A stretch of 55,766 nt of DNA from Oscillibacter sp. (GTDB taxonomy: Bacteria > Bacillota > Clostridia > Oscillospirales > Oscillospiraceae), in the NCBI RefSeq assembly GCF_028693505.1, contig NZ_JAQUVF010000016.1, positions 1 through 55,766 on the forward strand, written 5' to 3'. Each line of letters opens with the position of its first letter. The first letter of the stretch is position 1. Shown here piece after piece: positions 1 through 8,813 of the stretch. A program made the translations under genes and the position numbers. The notes under the pieces are model-generated. The model worked only from the letters and a program-made list of their open reading frames with translations, was not told the DNA's origin and did no database searches.

Positions 1-19
1 TTTGCAGCAGTCTCTTTTT

Positions 20-490
20 TTACGTTGTCTCCTCCGGATAGACCAGGGTGTCCTGAAAACCGTCCGCGTCCGGGCAGAAAATATCACCGGCCACGGGTAA
101 ATCTTCGCATAGGTATAGATTTGCCTGAACGCCGCTGGGGCGATCCGGATAGTTGGTGACGGCATACGTGTAGCGGGATAGCCGCTTTCCGCAGCAGGGA
201 GAGAGGTCGTATCCCTGGGTGAGTTGCAGATCGTTGTAAGAAAGATAGGGTTCCTCCAGTTTTTTCGGCAGCAGCAGCTGCAGCGTTTCCACCGGCTCCG
301 ACTCCACCTGCCAGCCCAGAGATTCCAGATAGGTTACGCGTTCCTCATTGGTGAGCAGCTGCGGCTGCGCCGGTGCTTCCTGCGGCGCCTCCCGCCCCAT
401 CAGCAAAATGAGCAAAGCCATGACGAGACCCATTAAAATGACGGCAAATACGGCCATTTTTTTCGAAAACTTGGCGGTCCAAATCAACAT
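20..490 (-). CDS. DUF4830 domain protein, membrane-anchored
   Basis: A 156-residue protein with one N-terminal membrane segment (about residues 11-31, rich in Ile, Leu, Val and Met) and a short Pro/Ala/Gln linker. The outer domain starts around LTNEERVTYLESLGW and includes RYTYAVTNYP, which matches the DUF4830 family of Clostridia; that family has no known function. The start is ATG 490 behind AGGAGGG. It is transcribed away from the pseudouridine synthase gene, so the 490-578 gap should hold divergent promoters, but I found no convincing pair of boxes there. The domain assignment is from recognition of conserved motifs; the topology is inferred. Confidence 0.75.
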   Translation of the reverse strand: MLIWTAKFSKKMAVFAVILMGLVMALLILLMGREAPQEAPAQPQLLTNEERVTYLESLGWQVESEPVETLQLLLPKKLEEPYLSYNDLQLTQGYDLSPCCGKRLSRYTYAVTNYPDRPSGVQANLYLCEDLPVAGDIFCPDADGFQDTLVYPEETT

Positions 491-577
491 ATTCCATCCC
501 TCCTGCCTGTTTTCTATTCAATTTGGAACAAAATTATGATAGAATAACGGACAAAGTAATAAAGAGGAGTATCTGAC

Positions 578-1297
578 ATGGAAAAACAGCGGCTGGACAA
601 GATCATCGCCTCTACGGGACGCTGGTCCCGGCGGGAGGTCAAGCTCTTGATCCGTCAGGGAGAGGTGCTGGTGGACGGCTTTCCCGCCCGGGCGTCGGAG
701 GATAAGGCGGACCCGGAGACGGCGGAGATTCTGGTGAGCGGCGAGGCGCTGACCTACCGGAGATATACCTGGCTGATGCTGAACAAGCCGGCAGGGTACC
801 TTTCCGCCACGGAGGATGGCAGGGGGGCTACCGTGCTGGACCTTTTGCCGCAGGAGCTGCAAAGGCAGGGTCTTTTTCCCGTGGGAAGGCTGGACAAGGA
901 TACGGAGGGGCTGCTGCTGCTCACCAATGAGGGCGTTCTTGCCCATGACCTGCTCTCGCCCCGGCATCACGTGGACAAGGTGTACCGGGCCAGGGTGGCG
1001 GGACGGCTGACTGAAGAGGACTGCCGCGCCTTTTTTGACGGGATGCTCCTTGGAGACGGGACACAGTGCCAAAGCGCGGGCTTGGAAATCCTCTCGGCAG
1101 GGGAGGAGAGCGAAGCGCTGGTGACGCTGCGGGAGGGAAAGTTCCATCAGGTGAAGCGAATGCTGGCCCAGTGCGGAAAACCGGTGCTGTATCTGGAGCG
1201 GCTGCAGATGGGCAATTTGACATTGGATGCATCATTGCCCCGTGGGGAATTCCGCTTCCTGACAGAGGAAGAATTGGAAGGCTTAAGAAATTCTTGA
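578..1297 (+). CDS. rsuA: 16S rRNA pseudouridine synthase, RsuA family
   Basis: Isomerises a uridine in 16S rRNA (position 516 in the RsuA family). The 239-residue protein has an N-terminal S4 RNA-binding domain (RLDKIIASTGRWSRREVK, then VLVDG) and a catalytic domain with the family signature GRLDKDTEGLLLLTN, whose first Asp is the nucleophile. The late motif EGKFHQVKRML is also typical. The length is normal. The start is ATG 578 behind AGAGGAG. Rsu, RluB and RluE relatives are hard to tell apart by eye, so the exact target uridine is inferred. Confidence 0.9.
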   Translation: MEKQRLDKIIASTGRWSRREVKLLIRQGEVLVDGFPARASEDKADPETAEILVSGEALTYRRYTWLMLNKPAGYLSATEDGRGATVLDLLPQELQRQGLFPVGRLDKDTEGLLLLTNEGVLAHDLLSPRHHVDKVYRARVAGRLTEEDCRAFFDGMLLGDGTQCQSAGLEILSAGEESEALVTLREGKFHQVKRMLAQCGKPVLYLERLQMGNLTLDASLPRGEFRFLTEEELEGLRNS

Positions 1298-1321
1298 TGA
1301 TTTCAAAATGAAACTCAAATG

Positions 1322-1353
1322 TTCAACAAAAAATTAACGTATTTTTTGTTGAA
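1322..1353 (+). terminator. AT-rich 13-bp perfect dyad
   Basis: A perfect inverted repeat (TTCAACAAAAAAT and its complement around a 6-base centre) lies just downstream of the pseudouridine synthase gene and 16 bp upstream of the next -35 box. It could be a weak terminator or an operator for the CdaR-type regulator; the sequence does not decide. Confidence 0.45.
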
Positions 1354-1368
1354 AAAAGAAAAAATGTC

Positions 1369-1397
1369 TTGCATTCCGCCGAAAATGCCGATATAAT
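1369..1397 (+). promoter_or_regulatory. Promoter of the CdaR-type regulator
   Basis: TTGCAT and TATAAT separated by 17 bp, about 57 bp before the start codon of the regulator gene. Confidence 0.7.
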
Positions 1398-1453
1398 GAA
1401 GACGTTGACAAATTGCACAAAGATTCGTGTGATTTTAGGTGAGGAGGACAACC

Positions 1454-2542
1454 ATGTCTGGAAGAATTTTTCAAAATGTGGTTTTGCAGCTGAAGGAGAA
1501 TACCGACCGCACGATTGGCGTCATCGATGGAGAGGGAATCGTGATCGCCTGCAGTGAGCTGTCTATGATCGGACAGCGGTGGGCTGAGTATGTACCAGTG
1601 GTCAATAACGCTTCCGGTATGATTTCCTCCGATGGTAAGACGCTGAAGGCGCTCAACGGCTGGGGCAATCAGTTTGACTATGCGGTGTTTGCCTTTGGCG
1701 ACAACGAGGTCAGCAAGACGGTGTGCGCCATGGCCACGGTGGCGCTGAATGCCGCCAAGTCTTATTACGAGGAAAAGCATGACCGAGGGTCTTTCATTAA
1801 AGATATCATCTCGGACAACATCATGCTGGGCGATATCTACATGCGGGCCAAGGAACTGCGGGTCACGGCGGACGTGCCCCGGGGCGTCTTTGTGGTGCGT
1901 TCCCTGAAAAAGGGGGAGTCTGCGCCCACCGATGCCATCCAGAGCCTTTTCCCGGATCGGCAGAACGACTTTGTCCTCAGCATCGGCGAGGGGGACGTGG
2001 TGCTGATCCGGCAGATGCCGGAAAACTCCAGCGTCAAGGAGCTGAACAAGATCGCACTCTCCATTGAAGAGACGCTGCGCACGGGCGGAGAGAGCACGGT
2101 GGTGGTCGGCATCGGCACCGTGGCAATCCATCTGCGCGATTTGGCCAAGAGCTACAAGGAAGCGCAGATCGCCATTGAGGTGGGCAAGGTTTTTGACACG
2201 GAGAAGTATGTCATCAACTATGAAAACCTGGGCATCGGGCGTCTGATCTACCAACTGCCCACCACGCTGTGCGAGATGTTTTTGCAGGAGGTTTTTAAGA
2301 AAAACCCCATCGACGCGCTGGATAAGGAAACCCTCTTTACGATCCACAAGTTCTTTGAGAACAATCTGAATGTGTCCGAGACCGCCCGAAAGCTGTTTGT
2401 CCATCGGAATACCCTGGTTTACCGGCTGGAGAAGATCAAAAAGCTGACGGGGTTGGATCTGCGGGAATTTGACGACGCCATCACCTTTAAGGTGGCGCTG
2501 ATGGTGAAAAAGTACCTCACCTCCCGGGGCATTGAGTCCTGA
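1454..2542 (+). CDS. CdaR/PucR-family transcriptional regulator
   Basis: A 362-residue DNA-binding regulator. The N-terminal part (about residues 1-130) resembles the sugar-acid recognition domain of CdaR-like proteins (NTDRTIGVIDGEGIVIACSE). The middle is a GGDEF-like degenerate domain, and the C-terminal PucR helix-turn-helix is clear (LNVSETARKLFVHRNTLVYR, residues about 312-331). The start was set at ATG 1454 because GAGGAGG lies 6 bp before it; an upstream in-frame GTG overlaps that site. It is transcribed alone between its own promoter and a strong terminator. The ligand is not evident from the sequence or the neighbours. Confidence 0.82.
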   Translation: MSGRIFQNVVLQLKENTDRTIGVIDGEGIVIACSELSMIGQRWAEYVPVVNNASGMISSDGKTLKALNGWGNQFDYAVFAFGDNEVSKTVCAMATVALNAAKSYYEEKHDRGSFIKDIISDNIMLGDIYMRAKELRVTADVPRGVFVVRSLKKGESAPTDAIQSLFPDRQNDFVLSIGEGDVVLIRQMPENSSVKELNKIALSIEETLRTGGESTVVVGIGTVAIHLRDLAKSYKEAQIAIEVGKVFDTEKYVINYENLGIGRLIYQLPTTLCEMFLQEVFKKNPIDALDKETLFTIHKFFENNLNVSETARKLFVHRNTLVYRLEKIKKLTGLDLREFDDAITFKVALMVKKYLTSRGIES

Positions 2543-2550
2543 GCAATCGA

Positions 2551-2588
2551 AAAACGGAAACAGCAGCTTGCTGTTTCCGTTTTTTTTT
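2551..2588 (+). terminator. Intrinsic terminator
   Basis: A 12-bp perfect stem (ACGGAAACAGCA) with a 3-base loop and a run of about ten T residues, right after the CdaR-type regulator. Confidence 0.93.
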
Positions 2589-2681
2589 ATGCGCCGCGGA
2601 AAACGGCGCCTTATGAAAGGAATCTGCCAAAAGAGCTTAAAAATGCCATAAAATGGGATTGCGAAATACGGAAAAACCGGG

Positions 2682-2710
2682 TTGCCTTTTGACAATACAT
2701 GGTATATAAT
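2682..2710 (+). promoter_or_regulatory. Promoter of ftsEX operon
   Basis: TTGCCT and TATAAT with a 17-bp spacer, about 107 bp before ftsE. A nearer TTGACA is only 10 bp from the -10 box and is not usable with it. Confidence 0.7.
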
Positions 2711-2816
2711 GTGATTTAATCAAGAATTATGTCGACTGAGCCGCAAAATGACGGGTTACCGTGGAAAAAGTTTGCTGCTTGGCCGGTAGTTTTATAAATG
2801 AGGAGCGAGGTGCCGC

Positions 2817-3509
2817 ATGATCCGTTTGAAAGACGTGGAAATGGAGTATGAAAACGGAACCAGGGCCATTCAGGGGATCACGCTGTCCATTGAGGACGGC
2901 GAATTTGTCTTTCTGGTGGGGCCCTCCGGGTCGGGAAAATCCACCATTATCAAGCTGCTGACCGGCGAGGTGGAGCCCTGCGCCGGCCGCATTATGATCA
3001 ACGGATTTTCCGTCAGCAATATTTCGGAAAAACAGATTCCCCTGATGCGCCGGACGCTGGGGATTATCTTTCAGGATTTCCGCCTGATCGAGAAGAAAAC
3101 CGTTTATGACAATCTGGCCTTTGTCATGCGGGCGGTGGGAACGGCGCCAAAGGAAATTCAAAAGCGGATTCCCTATGTGCTCAAGCTGGTGGGACTGGAA
3201 AAGAAGGCCCAGAGCTACCCCACGGAGCTCTCCGGCGGCGAACAGCAGCGTGTGGCCATTGCCCGGGCGCTGGTCAACAACCCGAACACCATCATCGCCG
3301 ACGAGCCCACCGGGAATCTGGACCCGGAGCGCTCTTTTGAACTGATGAGCCTGCTGCTGAAAATCAACGAGCTGGGCACCACCGTGGTGGTGGTGACCCA
3401 TGAAAAAGATTTGGTGGACCGTTTCAGCAAGCGGGTCATTACCATTGACACCGGGCGCGTGGTCAACGACGGTGTGGGCGGCTATGTAGGAGGGAGTATC
3501 CATGCGTAA
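2817..3509 (+). CDS. ftsE: Cell-division ABC transporter ATPase FtsE
   Basis: The ATPase of the FtsEX complex, which converts ATP hydrolysis into activation of a periplasm-side or wall-side murein hydrolase. The 230 residues hold Walker A GPSGSGKST (about 37-45), the Q-loop region IFQDFRLI, signature LSGGEQQR (about 139-146), Walker B IIADEPTGNLD and the switch His in VVTHEK. The length and the FtsE-specific run RRTLGIIFQDFRL fit well. It overlaps ftsX by 8 bp, so the two are translationally coupled. The M23 gene that follows is the expected hydrolase partner. Confidence 0.97.
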   Translation: MIRLKDVEMEYENGTRAIQGITLSIEDGEFVFLVGPSGSGKSTIIKLLTGEVEPCAGRIMINGFSVSNISEKQIPLMRRTLGIIFQDFRLIEKKTVYDNLAFVMRAVGTAPKEIQKRIPYVLKLVGLEKKAQSYPTELSGGEQQRVAIARALVNNPNTIIADEPTGNLDPERSFELMSLLLKINELGTTVVVVTHEKDLVDRFSKRVITIDTGRVVNDGVGGYVGGSIHA

Positions 3510-4389
3510 ATACAATTTCGGATATTTCTTCCACGAGGGCCTCTCCAACATGTTCAGCCACGGATTCATGACGTTTGCCGCCATCGGCATCACGGTGGCG
3601 TGCTTGCTCATCATGGGAACCTTTACGCTGGTGGCAGTCAATGCCAATAGCCTGCTAAAGGATCTGGAAAAGGAAAACGAGATTCTGGCCTACGTGCAGG
3701 AGTCCTATACGCCGGAGCAGGCCAAGGCCCTGGAAAGCAAACTCAAGGCGGTGTCCAACGTTACCTCCGCCACATACATCAGCCGGGAACAGGCGATGGA
3801 GGATTTTGCAAAGCAGTATCCGGAGGAGAACATGTTTCAGGATCTGGACCCCCAGATTTTCCGGGACCGCTATGCGGTGAAGATCGAAAATCTGGAGCAG
3901 CTCTCCCAAACCGTCCGGAGCGTGAAGGCGGTGGAGGGCATCGACGGCGTCAACGCCTACGAGGAAATCGCGGGCGGCTTTATCACGGTGCGAAACGTGG
4001 CCACGGTGGTCTGCGTGGCGCTGATCGCCATTTTGTTTGTGGTATCGGTTTTCATCATTTCCAATACCATCAAGCTCACCACCTTTGACCGGCGGGACGA
4101 GATCGCCATCATGCGCATGGTGGGCGCCACCAACGGTTTTATCCGCTGGCCCTTCGTGTACGAGGGGTTTATGCTGGGCTTTTTAAGCGCCGTCATTGCG
4201 TTTGCTTTGCAGTGGGGGCTGTATGCGGCGGTGGCCCGGGGCGTTGATACCAACGATACCTTGCAGCTGATCCACGTGATCCCGTTCCGGCAGCTGTGGC
4301 CGGCGGTGGGAGGGACCTTCACCGGCGCGGGTATTTTGATGGGCGTGGGAGGCAGTTTGTCCGCGATTCGGAAATTCCTGCAAGTGTGA
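3502..4389 (+). CDS. ftsX: Cell-division permease-like protein FtsX
   Basis: The membrane partner of FtsE. The 295 residues have the FtsX layout: a first membrane helix (about 25-47), an extracellular domain of about 115 residues (YVQESYTPEQAKALES... to EEIAGG), and three further helices (about 170-192, 218-240 and 265-285), with the conserved cytosolic run RRDEIAIMRMVGATN between helices 2 and 3. The extracellular loop is where FtsX binds and activates its hydrolase. Its start lies inside the end of ftsE, and the M23 gene begins 10 bp after its stop. Confidence 0.96.
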   Translation: MRKYNFGYFFHEGLSNMFSHGFMTFAAIGITVACLLIMGTFTLVAVNANSLLKDLEKENEILAYVQESYTPEQAKALESKLKAVSNVTSATYISREQAMEDFAKQYPEENMFQDLDPQIFRDRYAVKIENLEQLSQTVRSVKAVEGIDGVNAYEEIAGGFITVRNVATVVCVALIAILFVVSVFIISNTIKLTTFDRRDEIAIMRMVGATNGFIRWPFVYEGFMLGFLSAVIAFALQWGLYAAVARGVDTNDTLQLIHVIPFRQLWPAVGGTFTGAGILMGVGGSLSAIRKFLQV

Positions 4390-4399
4390 GAGGTGCGCC

Positions 4400-5611
4400 G
4401 TGAAAAACTGTAAACACAAAAAACGGATCTGGCAGGGGCTGCTGGCACTACTGCTGGTTTTGGTGGTGGTGTCGGTGGATTTGCTGCCGGCGGCAGCGCT
4501 CACCCAGGCCGATATCGACGCGCTCAAGAGTGACGCCGGCGACCTGAACGCAAAAAGGAAGGAACTGGAGGGCAAGCTGGACGATCTGGCGGACGACAAG
4601 ACGCAGGTTCTTCAGCGGAAAAAATATCTGGATGAGCAGGTCAGCAACACCAGCGCCCAGATCAAGAACGTGGAGGCGCAGATCAATGATTACGCCGCGC
4701 TGATCACGCAGACAGAGGTGGAGCTGGCGGATGCACAGGAGAAAGAAGCGGCGCAGTACGAGCTGTTTTGCCGCCGGGTGCGAGCCATGGAGGAACAGGG
4801 CACCGTGTCTTACTGGTCCGTGCTCTTCAAGGCGGACAGCTTTACGGACCTTTTGGGCCGTCTGGATATCATCAACGAGATCATGGACTCCGACCAGCGG
4901 GTCATCAATGATTTGCAGACCCTCCAGCAGGAGATTTCCGACAAGCAGGCGTCCTTACAGGACAGCAAGGCCCAGTCCGAATCCGCCAAGGCGGAGCTGG
5001 TGAGCCGAAAGAGCGAGCTGGACAGCCAGCGGGCCAAGGCCGTCGCGCTGGCGCGGGAGATCGAGGCCAACGAGGGCGAGTATCAGGCCACGCTGGACGA
5101 GCTGGACAAGGAAGAGGAACGGATTCAGGCCAAGATCGTGCAGCTGTCCAAGGAGCTTGCCGCGCAGCAGGCCGCCGCGGGGCACGGGTCCAACGCGGCG
5201 CTGGGCGGGTATATCTGGCCGGTGAGCAGCCATAAAATTTCCTCTCCCTTCGGAAACCGTTCCTCTCCGGGCGGCGTGGGCAGTACGAACCACAAGGGCG
5301 TGGATATTGCAGGTGTGGGCTATTCCACGGAAATCCACGCGGCAAAGGCCGGCACGGTGATCGTGTCCCAGTATTCCAGCTCCTACGGCAACTATGTGGT
5401 GGTTTCCCACGGCAGCGGAAATACCACGCTGTATGCCCATATGAGCAGCCGAAAGGTCTCGGCGGGACAAGCCGTGAGTCAGGGCGATGTGCTGGGTATT
5501 ACCGGCTCCACCGGCCACTCCACAGGCCCTCACCTCCATTTTGAGATCACGGAAAACGGCGCGCGGATCAACCCGCTGACCTATTTGACGGATTATACGC
5601 AGGCCTGGTAA
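4400..5611 (+). CDS. M23 murein hydrolase/activator with coiled coil
   Basis: An exported 403-residue protein: signal peptide (about 1-34, KKRIWQGLLALLLVLVVVSV, cut near AAA), a long coiled coil (about 38-255, rich in Lys, Glu, Gln and Ala) and a C-terminal LytM/M23 domain. The zinc ligands are present (NHKGVDIAG near residue 300 and GPHLHFEI near 377), so the peptidase is probably active, unlike the degenerate EnvC of E. coli. In Firmicutes such proteins are driven by FtsEX, and here the gene follows ftsX directly. The start is GTG 4400 with GAGAGGTG before it. Confidence 0.93.
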   Translation: MKNCKHKKRIWQGLLALLLVLVVVSVDLLPAAALTQADIDALKSDAGDLNAKRKELEGKLDDLADDKTQVLQRKKYLDEQVSNTSAQIKNVEAQINDYAALITQTEVELADAQEKEAAQYELFCRRVRAMEEQGTVSYWSVLFKADSFTDLLGRLDIINEIMDSDQRVINDLQTLQQEISDKQASLQDSKAQSESAKAELVSRKSELDSQRAKAVALAREIEANEGEYQATLDELDKEEERIQAKIVQLSKELAAQQAAAGHGSNAALGGYIWPVSSHKISSPFGNRSSPGGVGSTNHKGVDIAGVGYSTEIHAAKAGTVIVSQYSSSYGNYVVVSHGSGNTTLYAHMSSRKVSAGQAVSQGDVLGITGSTGHSTGPHLHFEITENGARINPLTYLTDYTQAW

Positions 5612-5656
5612 ACCAGGTGGCCGTCCGAAGCGTTTTTTGGCAAGCGGTTTGACATG

Positions 5657-5702
5657 AATCGCCCTCTCGCACCATACCATGGGAGCGGGAGGGCGATTTT
5701 TT
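5657..5702 (+). terminator. Terminator of ftsEX operon
   Basis: A 14-bp stem (AATCGCCCTCTCGC, one G-T pair) ends in a T run. Its right arm contains GGAGGG about 9 bp before the ATG of the next gene, so termination and ribosome binding for that gene compete for the same bases. Confidence 0.8.
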
Positions 5703-6455
5703 ATGTTTGGATTGATTTTATGGACAACAGCGGAAAAAGGGAAGCGGGCGGTGCGTATCGCGGAGCGCAGCTGCCTGCATATGCGGTTTGTCTGCGCGGA
5801 GATTTCCCGCACCGCCCGGACGCCGGAGGCGGTGGTTCGCCGCCGGGTATCGTCTGCCGCCAAGCGCCTTGGAAAACTCGGGGTGAACACCGCCGTGCTT
5901 CCCGAGTGCTTCGCCTATGAAAGCCAGCTGGAAAAGTACGGCATTCGCCGCGCCTCCACGCTGGCGCTGCGGCGGAGAGTGGCGGCGGAGTGGGTGCGGG
6001 TGGAGCTGGCGCAGCAGGGAAAGCCCACAGGCAGCGCTCGGGTGGCCGTCGCGGCCGATCAGCTCACCGGCGAGGCGGTGCGCACCATCACGGAGCTGGT
6101 GCTGCGCCACCGCTATGTGCTGGTAGATCTGCCCCGGGGCGGGGAGGAGCTGTGCCGTCAGCTGCGCCGGGACTACGGCGTATCGCTGCTGTTGGGGCCG
6201 TCCAAAGAGCAGATGGAGGACGCGGAGGCGCTGGTGCTATTTTCTCCCAGAACGGAATTGGCAAAGAAAAACGCGGTGGTGCTGCCGCTGTACGATGAGA
6301 CGGCGCCCCTGCCGGGACTGAGCCTGCCTCCCGCGCTGGAGGGCCAGCTCCCCGCCGGAGCGGATCGTGGGCAGCTGCTGGCGGTCCTTCAGGACGCCGG
6401 AGCGCTGAAGCCCGGACAGATTTCCCTGGCGTCGCCTTGCTGCTTGACATTCTGA
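5703..6455 (+). CDS. Hypothetical protein, Arg/Ala-rich
   Basis: I do not recognise this 250-residue protein. It has no signal peptide or membrane segment and is rich in Arg, Ala, Leu and Glu. The middle contains VAVAADQLTGEAVRTITEL and RHRYVLVDLPRGG, which suggests an alternating helix/strand fold but no named motif. The start is taken as ATG 5703 because GGAGGG, in the arm of the preceding terminator, is 9 bp upstream; a GTG near 5751 is an alternative. Its last codons overlap the -35 box of the greA promoter. The position between ftsEX and greA gives no functional clue. Confidence 0.65.
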   Translation: MFGLILWTTAEKGKRAVRIAERSCLHMRFVCAEISRTARTPEAVVRRRVSSAAKRLGKLGVNTAVLPECFAYESQLEKYGIRRASTLALRRRVAAEWVRVELAQQGKPTGSARVAVAADQLTGEAVRTITELVLRHRYVLVDLPRGGEELCRQLRRDYGVSLLLGPSKEQMEDAEALVLFSPRTELAKKNAVVLPLYDETAPLPGLSLPPALEGQLPAGADRGQLLAVLQDAGALKPGQISLASPCCLTF

Positions 6456-6472
6456 TTGACAGCCAGTATAAT
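6444..6472 (+). promoter_or_regulatory. Promoter of greA-lysS
   Basis: Consensus TTGACA and TATAAT with a 17-bp spacer, overlapping the stop codon of the upstream gene. The leader then has a small hairpin with a GAAA loop near 6508-6525. Confidence 0.88.
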
Positions 6473-6560
6473 ACTACTCTGTGATAATGTAGAATAAGTA
6501 TATGTGGAAAGGCCGAAAGGCTTTTCTTCATGAACGGATAGCAGAAAGGAAACGGACGAT

Positions 6561-7034
6561 ATGGAAAAAGAATACAAAATGAGTGCTGCCCGGGCCGACG
6601 AACTCCAGGAGGAGCTGAACTACCTCAAAACGACGCGTTCCGATGAAGTTGCCGAGCAGATCAAGGTAGCCCGCGGCTTTGGCGATCTCTCCGAGAACAG
6701 CGAGTACGACGAGGCGAAAAACGAGCAGGGCAAACTGTATTCCCGCATCGCCGAACTGGAAGAGATTTTGCAGCATGTGGTCATTCTGGACGAGAGCAAC
6801 GCGCCCACCAATGTCATCACCATCGGCTGCCGGGTCGTGGTGGCGGACGCCGCCGGAAAGGAAATGCCCGCGTACAAGATCGTCGGCTCTCAGGAGGCGG
6901 ACCCCATGCACGGCGTCATTTCCGAGGAATCTCCCTTTGGCAGAGCGCTTCTTGGCTCCAAAGAGGGCGACACCGTGACGGTGGAGGCTCCCCGGGGCGC
7001 CATCACGTATACGGTAAAGAAGATCGAGCGGTAA
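6561..7034 (+). CDS. greA: Transcription elongation factor GreA
   Basis: Rescues backtracked RNA polymerase by stimulating transcript cleavage. The 157-residue protein has the usual length and both domains. The N-terminal coiled coil includes [20 protein letters not shown] and the tip signature [13 protein letters not shown], whose acidic residues enter the polymerase channel. The C-terminal FKBP-like domain ends with [16 protein letters not shown]. It is the first gene of a two-gene unit with lysS, 11 bp apart, behind a consensus promoter. Confidence 0.97.
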   Translation: MEKEYKMSAARADELQEELNYLKTTRSDEVAEQIKVARGFGDLSENSEYDEAKNEQGKLYSRIAELEEILQHVVILDESNAPTNVITIGCRVVVADAAGKEMPAYKIVGSQEADPMHGVISEESPFGRALLGSKEGDTVTVEAPRGAITYTVKKIER

Positions 7035-7045
7035 GGAGTAAGAGC

Positions 7046-8539
7046 ATGGCTGAACAAAAGACAACGCCGGAGTTGGATCTGAGCGAGCAGCGCAGAGTCC
7101 GCCGGGAAAAGCTGAGCGCACTGCAAAGCGCGGGGCAGGACCCCTTCTGCCAGACACGGTTTGACTGGGATATGACCTCCGCCCAGATCAGAGAGGATTT
7201 TGACGCGCTGGAGGGGAAGGCCGTCAAAGTTGCCGGACGGCTCATGAGCAAGCGCGGCATGGGCAAGGTGAGCTTTTGCGATTTGCAGGATCGGGACGGC
7301 CGCATCCAGCTCTACGCCCGGCAGGACGAAATGGACGAGGACGTCTACAAGGCCTTCAAAAAGTACGATATCGGCGATATCGTGGGCGTGGACGGCGAAG
7401 TGTTCCGCACCCAGCGGGGCGAGATGAGCGTCCGGGCCAAGAACATCGTGCTGCTGTCCAAATCCCTGCTGCCCCTTCCGGAGAAGTTTCACGGGTTGCA
7501 GGACCGGGAACTGCGCTACCGCCAGCGTTATGTCGACCTGATGGTCAATCCCGAGGTGAAGAAGAATTTTGTCGTCCGTTCCCGGTTCATCAAGCATGTG
7601 CGGGACTTTTTGGACGGTCGGGGCTATGTGGAGGTGGAGACGCCTGTTTTGAACACCATCTCCGGCGGCGCCACGGCGCGGCCCTTCATCACCCACCACA
7701 ACACGCTGGACATCGACATGTTCATGCGCATTGCCACCGAGCTGCCCCTCAAGCGGCTGATCGTGGGCGGGATGGACCGGGTGTATGAGATCGGCCGCAT
7801 CTTCCGCAACGAGGGCATGGACCCCAAGCACAACCCGGAGTTCACCACCGTGGAGCTGTATCAGGCTTACGCGGACTTCAATGATATGATGGATCTGTTT
7901 GAGGAGCTGCTCTCCTCCGCCGCCCAAAAGCTGCTGGGCACCTATTGCGTGCAGTGGCAGGGCGAGGACATTGACCTCACGCCGGGCTGGCCCCGGATGA
8001 CCATGGCCGAGGCCGTCAAGCAGTATACGGGCATCGATTTTATGGCCATTTCCGATGACGCGGAGGCCGTGGCCGCGGCCAAGGGCATCGGCGTGGAGCT
8101 GGCGGAGACGGCCGACAAGACCTGGGGCAATGCGCTGTACGAGTGCTTTGACCAGCGGGTGGAGGAAAAGCTGGTGCAGCCCACCTTCATCACCATGCAC
8201 CCTGTGGACGTGAGCCCCCTGGCCAAGCGCAGTCCCAAGGACCCCCGCCTCACGGAGCGGTTTGAGCTGTTCATCTGCCGCAGCGAGATGGGCAATGCCT
8301 TCTCCGAGCTGAACGACCCCATCGATCAAAAGCAGCGCTTCCAAAAGCAGGTGGAGCTGCGGGACAAGGGCGACAGCGAGGCTGGCATGATGGACGAGGA
8401 CTATATCACCGCGCTGGAATACGGTCTGCCCCCCACCGGCGGATTGGGTATCGGCATCGACCGCTGCGTGATGCTGCTGACCAATTCGGACACCATTCGG
8501 GAGGTCATCCTGTTCCCCACCATGAAGCCCATGGACTGA
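7046..8539 (+). CDS. lysS: Lysyl-tRNA synthetase, class II
   Basis: Charges tRNA-Lys with lysine. The 497-residue protein has the N-terminal OB-fold anticodon-binding domain ([19 protein letters not shown], about residues 65-85) and the class II catalytic core: motif 1 near [20 protein letters not shown], motif 2 with [15 protein letters not shown], and motif 3 with [13 protein letters not shown] near the end. The length is normal and all motifs are intact. It shares the greA promoter and ends at a strong terminator. Confidence 0.98.
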   Translation: MAEQKTTPELDLSEQRRVRREKLSALQSAGQDPFCQTRFDWDMTSAQIREDFDALEGKAVKVAGRLMSKRGMGKVSFCDLQDRDGRIQLYARQDEMDEDVYKAFKKYDIGDIVGVDGEVFRTQRGEMSVRAKNIVLLSKSLLPLPEKFHGLQDRELRYRQRYVDLMVNPEVKKNFVVRSRFIKHVRDFLDGRGYVEVETPVLNTISGGATARPFITHHNTLDIDMFMRIATELPLKRLIVGGMDRVYEIGRIFRNEGMDPKHNPEFTTVELYQAYADFNDMMDLFEELLSSAAQKLLGTYCVQWQGEDIDLTPGWPRMTMAEAVKQYTGIDFMAISDDAEAVAAAKGIGVELAETADKTWGNALYECFDQRVEEKLVQPTFITMHPVDVSPLAKRSPKDPRLTERFELFICRSEMGNAFSELNDPIDQKQRFQKQVELRDKGDSEAGMMDEDYITALEYGLPPTGGLGIGIDRCVMLLTNSDTIREVILFPTMKPMD

Positions 8540-8541
8540 TC

Positions 8542-8575
8542 GCAGGCCCGCATCAACTATGCGGGCCTGCTTTTT
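8542..8575 (+). terminator. Terminator of greA-lysS
   Basis: A 12-bp perfect stem (GCAGGCCCGCAT) with a 5-base loop followed by five T residues. Confidence 0.93.
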
Positions 8576-8684
8576 CTAAGATTGTGGAAAAGCCAATCTG
8601 CGCGGTGGGTGCGCACAGGGGGACTACCCCGGCGGTTTTGCCTGATTTTCAAGCGTTTGCGCCCCTTAAGCGAAAGGAAAGTCG

Positions 8685-8713
8685 TTGACTTGACCGGTTT
8701 GGCGGCGTATGAT
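8685..8713 (+). promoter_or_regulatory. Promoter of the rRNA methyltransferase-dprA-topA run
   Basis: TTGACT and TATGAT with a 17-bp spacer, 100 bp upstream of the methyltransferase start. Confidence 0.75.
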
Positions 8714-8813
8714 ATATTTGCTTTCGCATCAGCATGTGATGTGTTTTACCTCTGCGCGGCCCGTCCGGGCGGCACAAAAGCTTGCGGCGAAGCTGCGGAA
8801 AGGAGACTTGGAC

